64,000 nt of DNA from JACVRM01 sp963817375 (GTDB taxonomy: Bacteria; Actinomycetota; Thermoleophilia; Gaiellales; Gaiellaceae). Location: assembly GCA_963817375.1 (NCBI GenBank), contig CAWFOB010000002.1:186001-250000 (forward strand), written 5' to 3'. Under the pieces are notes generated by a model. The model was given only the letters and a program-made list of their open reading frames with translations, was not told where the DNA came from and searched no databases. The translations under genes and the position numbers were made by a program. Positions 62,917-64,000 of this stretch are shown here, piece by piece (the first letter of the stretch is position 1; each line of letters starts with the position of its first letter).

Positions 62917-63077
62917 ACGGAGCGGGGGGAGTGTAGTGGCAAATCTTCCCAAAGTTCATGCGGGGAGAGCGCCAGTGACCCGTTCTGCTCCCAGGACCAG
63001 TCCCAGGCGGGCGGGCGCAGGTCGGTCGGGACGGCCGTCAGATGCCTGCGCCGGGCGGGCCGCCGCCCACCGCCGGC

Positions 63078-63083
63078 GCTACG
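63078..63083 (+). promoter_or_regulatory. -10 box of the AI-2E transporter gene
   Basis: TACGAT, 7 nt before ATG 63091; no Shine-Dalgarno. Confidence 0.5.
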
Positions 63084-63090
63084 ATCGCGG

Positions 63091-64000
63091 CCATGCAGGA
63101 CGCTCCGCGGATCCAGATTCCGCGCTGGATCCAGCTCGTTGGGCTGCCGCTGGTCTTGCTGTTGCTCTGGGTGGTGCTCGGCGCGGTGCGTCACGTCGTC
63201 TTCCTGTTTCTCGTCGCGGCGCTGATCGCGCTCCTGCTCGATCCGATCGTCCGCGGCCTCATCGGCCTGCGGCTGCCTCGGGGGATCTCGATCGCGATCG
63301 TCTACCTCAGCTTTGCCGGTGCGCTCGTCCTGATCCTGGCGGCGATCGGCACCTCGGTTGTGAACGAGGCGACGACGGCCACCAAGCGGGTGAACACCTA
63401 CGTTACGAAGGTCGACGGACGAACCGGCCAGACCGCGGCCGACCGCGACGTCAACCGCCTGCAGGCCTGGCTCGACCACCACGGGCTCAAGCGGGTCGAC
63501 GTCTCCACGCGCGGGCACGAGCTGGTCAAGCGTCTGCGCGAGCGCAACATCCAGGGCTACAGCGACAGGATCATCAACTTCCTGGAGGGCGCCGCCCTGT
63601 CGGTCGCCCAGCTGCTGATCAGCCTCGTGCTGATCTTCGTGGGGTCGATCTACATGCTGCTCGACTTCGGGCGGCTGAGAACCTCGCTCGACCGGCGCTT
63701 CCCGCCCCGGGAGGGCCAGGAGTCGCTGCTCCCGTTCGTGGAGCAGGCGCTCATCGGCTACGTCAAGGCGCAGGCCCTCATCTCGCTGATCATCGGTGCG
63801 AGCGCCGGCATCGGCCTCTACCTGCTCGGGGTGCTCGGAGCCGCCCAGGGGATGCAGCACTACGCGCTCCTGTTCGGCGCCTGGGTTGCGGTCGCGGAGC
63901 TGATCCCGTACCTCGGCCCGTGGCTCGGCGCCGTGCCGCCGATCGCGTATGCCCTGGTCGTCGACCCGGTGTCGGCGATCTGGGTGACGCTCCTCTTCCT
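63091..64000 (+). CDS. AI-2E family transporter, 5' part (cut by the window end)
   Basis: 303 residues visible; the frame is open at 64000. N-terminal pair of membrane segments (LVGLPLVLLLLWVVLGAV, HVVFLFLVAALIALLLDPIVRGL), then IAIVYLSFAGALVLILAAIGTSV, a long polar stretch (90-170), SVAQLLISLVLIFVGSIYMLLDFGRLR and the helical ALIGYVKAQALISLIIGASAGIGLYLLGVLG...YALLFGAWVAVAELIPYLGPWLGAVPP, the P-Y-x-G-P signature of the AI-2E/PerM (UPF0118) family. Substrate in this organism unknown. Confidence 0.88.

Noticed and set aside
62853..63090. c-di-AMP (ydaO-type) riboswitch upstream of the M23-like gene
   Set aside because: Such riboswitches precede some actinobacterial wall-lytic genes, but I could not find the conserved core; only the GTCACAAAGTC repeats are visible.

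Overview
This is about 64 kb of very GC-rich chromosomal DNA (roughly 70% G+C). It looks actinobacterial. The signs are pervasive GTG/TTG starts, -10 boxes placed 6-8 nt before start codons (leaderless genes), a CIRCE element before groESL, a futalosine-pathway menaquinone gene (mqnD), a GerW-like protein and DUF3830. I infer a deep-branching lineage such as Thermoleophilia (Gaiellales/Solirubrobacterales-like); no marker here proves it. I see no prophage, insertion sequence, CRISPR array or rRNA.

Layout. 1-8 kb: two tandem units, each a large secreted Asp-box beta-propeller followed by a convergent small secreted protein; the first propeller is in frame with a ribbon-helix-helix domain. 8-13.8 kb (minus): a 2-oxoacid dehydrogenase E1a-E1b-E2 operon with lipB and lipA. 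14-18.9 kb: zinc-ribbon, ASCH and Nudix genes, groES-groEL, a sulfite-oxidase-like protein, ygfZ and a tRNA-Arg. 19-29.3 kb: a Vps62-like membrane protein, an ornithine-cyclodeaminase homologue, mqnD, thiolase, a DUF885-type protein, aldehyde dehydrogenase and a YczE-like protein. 29.3-40.5 kb: a purine-catabolism island with adenine deaminase, 8-oxoguanine deaminase, xanthine dehydrogenase (3 subunits), membrane urate oxidase with a cytochrome c tail (PuuD), UraH, UraD and an allantoate-amidohydrolase-like enzyme. 40.6-48.3 kb: acyl-CoA genes and the phenylacetyl-CoA epoxidase genes paaABCD with a divergent TetR regulator and a predicted PaaR operator. 48.3-54.7 kb: a nested inverted repeat, a TrmB regulator, a lipid kinase and a second, branched-chain-type 2-oxoacid dehydrogenase operon interrupted by a HIRAN gene. 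54.7-64 kb: CHRD protein, phosphodiesterase, pcm, GtrA, GT87-like membrane proteins, a YmdB-like phosphoesterase, a degenerate M23 protein and a truncated AI-2E transporter.

How the genes fit. The purine genes form two divergent operons sharing a 37-bp promoter gap and take adenine, 8-oxoguanine and xanthine to urate and then allantoin; allantoinase is not seen. LipA and LipB would lipoylate the two E2 proteins. Thiolase, enoyl-CoA hydratases and PaaABCD suggest aerobic aromatic and acyl-CoA degradation feeding respiration through menaquinone.

Caution. About eleven genes, including housekeeping ones (lipA, pdh-type E1a and E2), carry single-base frameshifts, mostly +1 insertions. This fits residual sequencing error better than gene decay, so frameshifted genes are annotated as whole genes with the shift points given.
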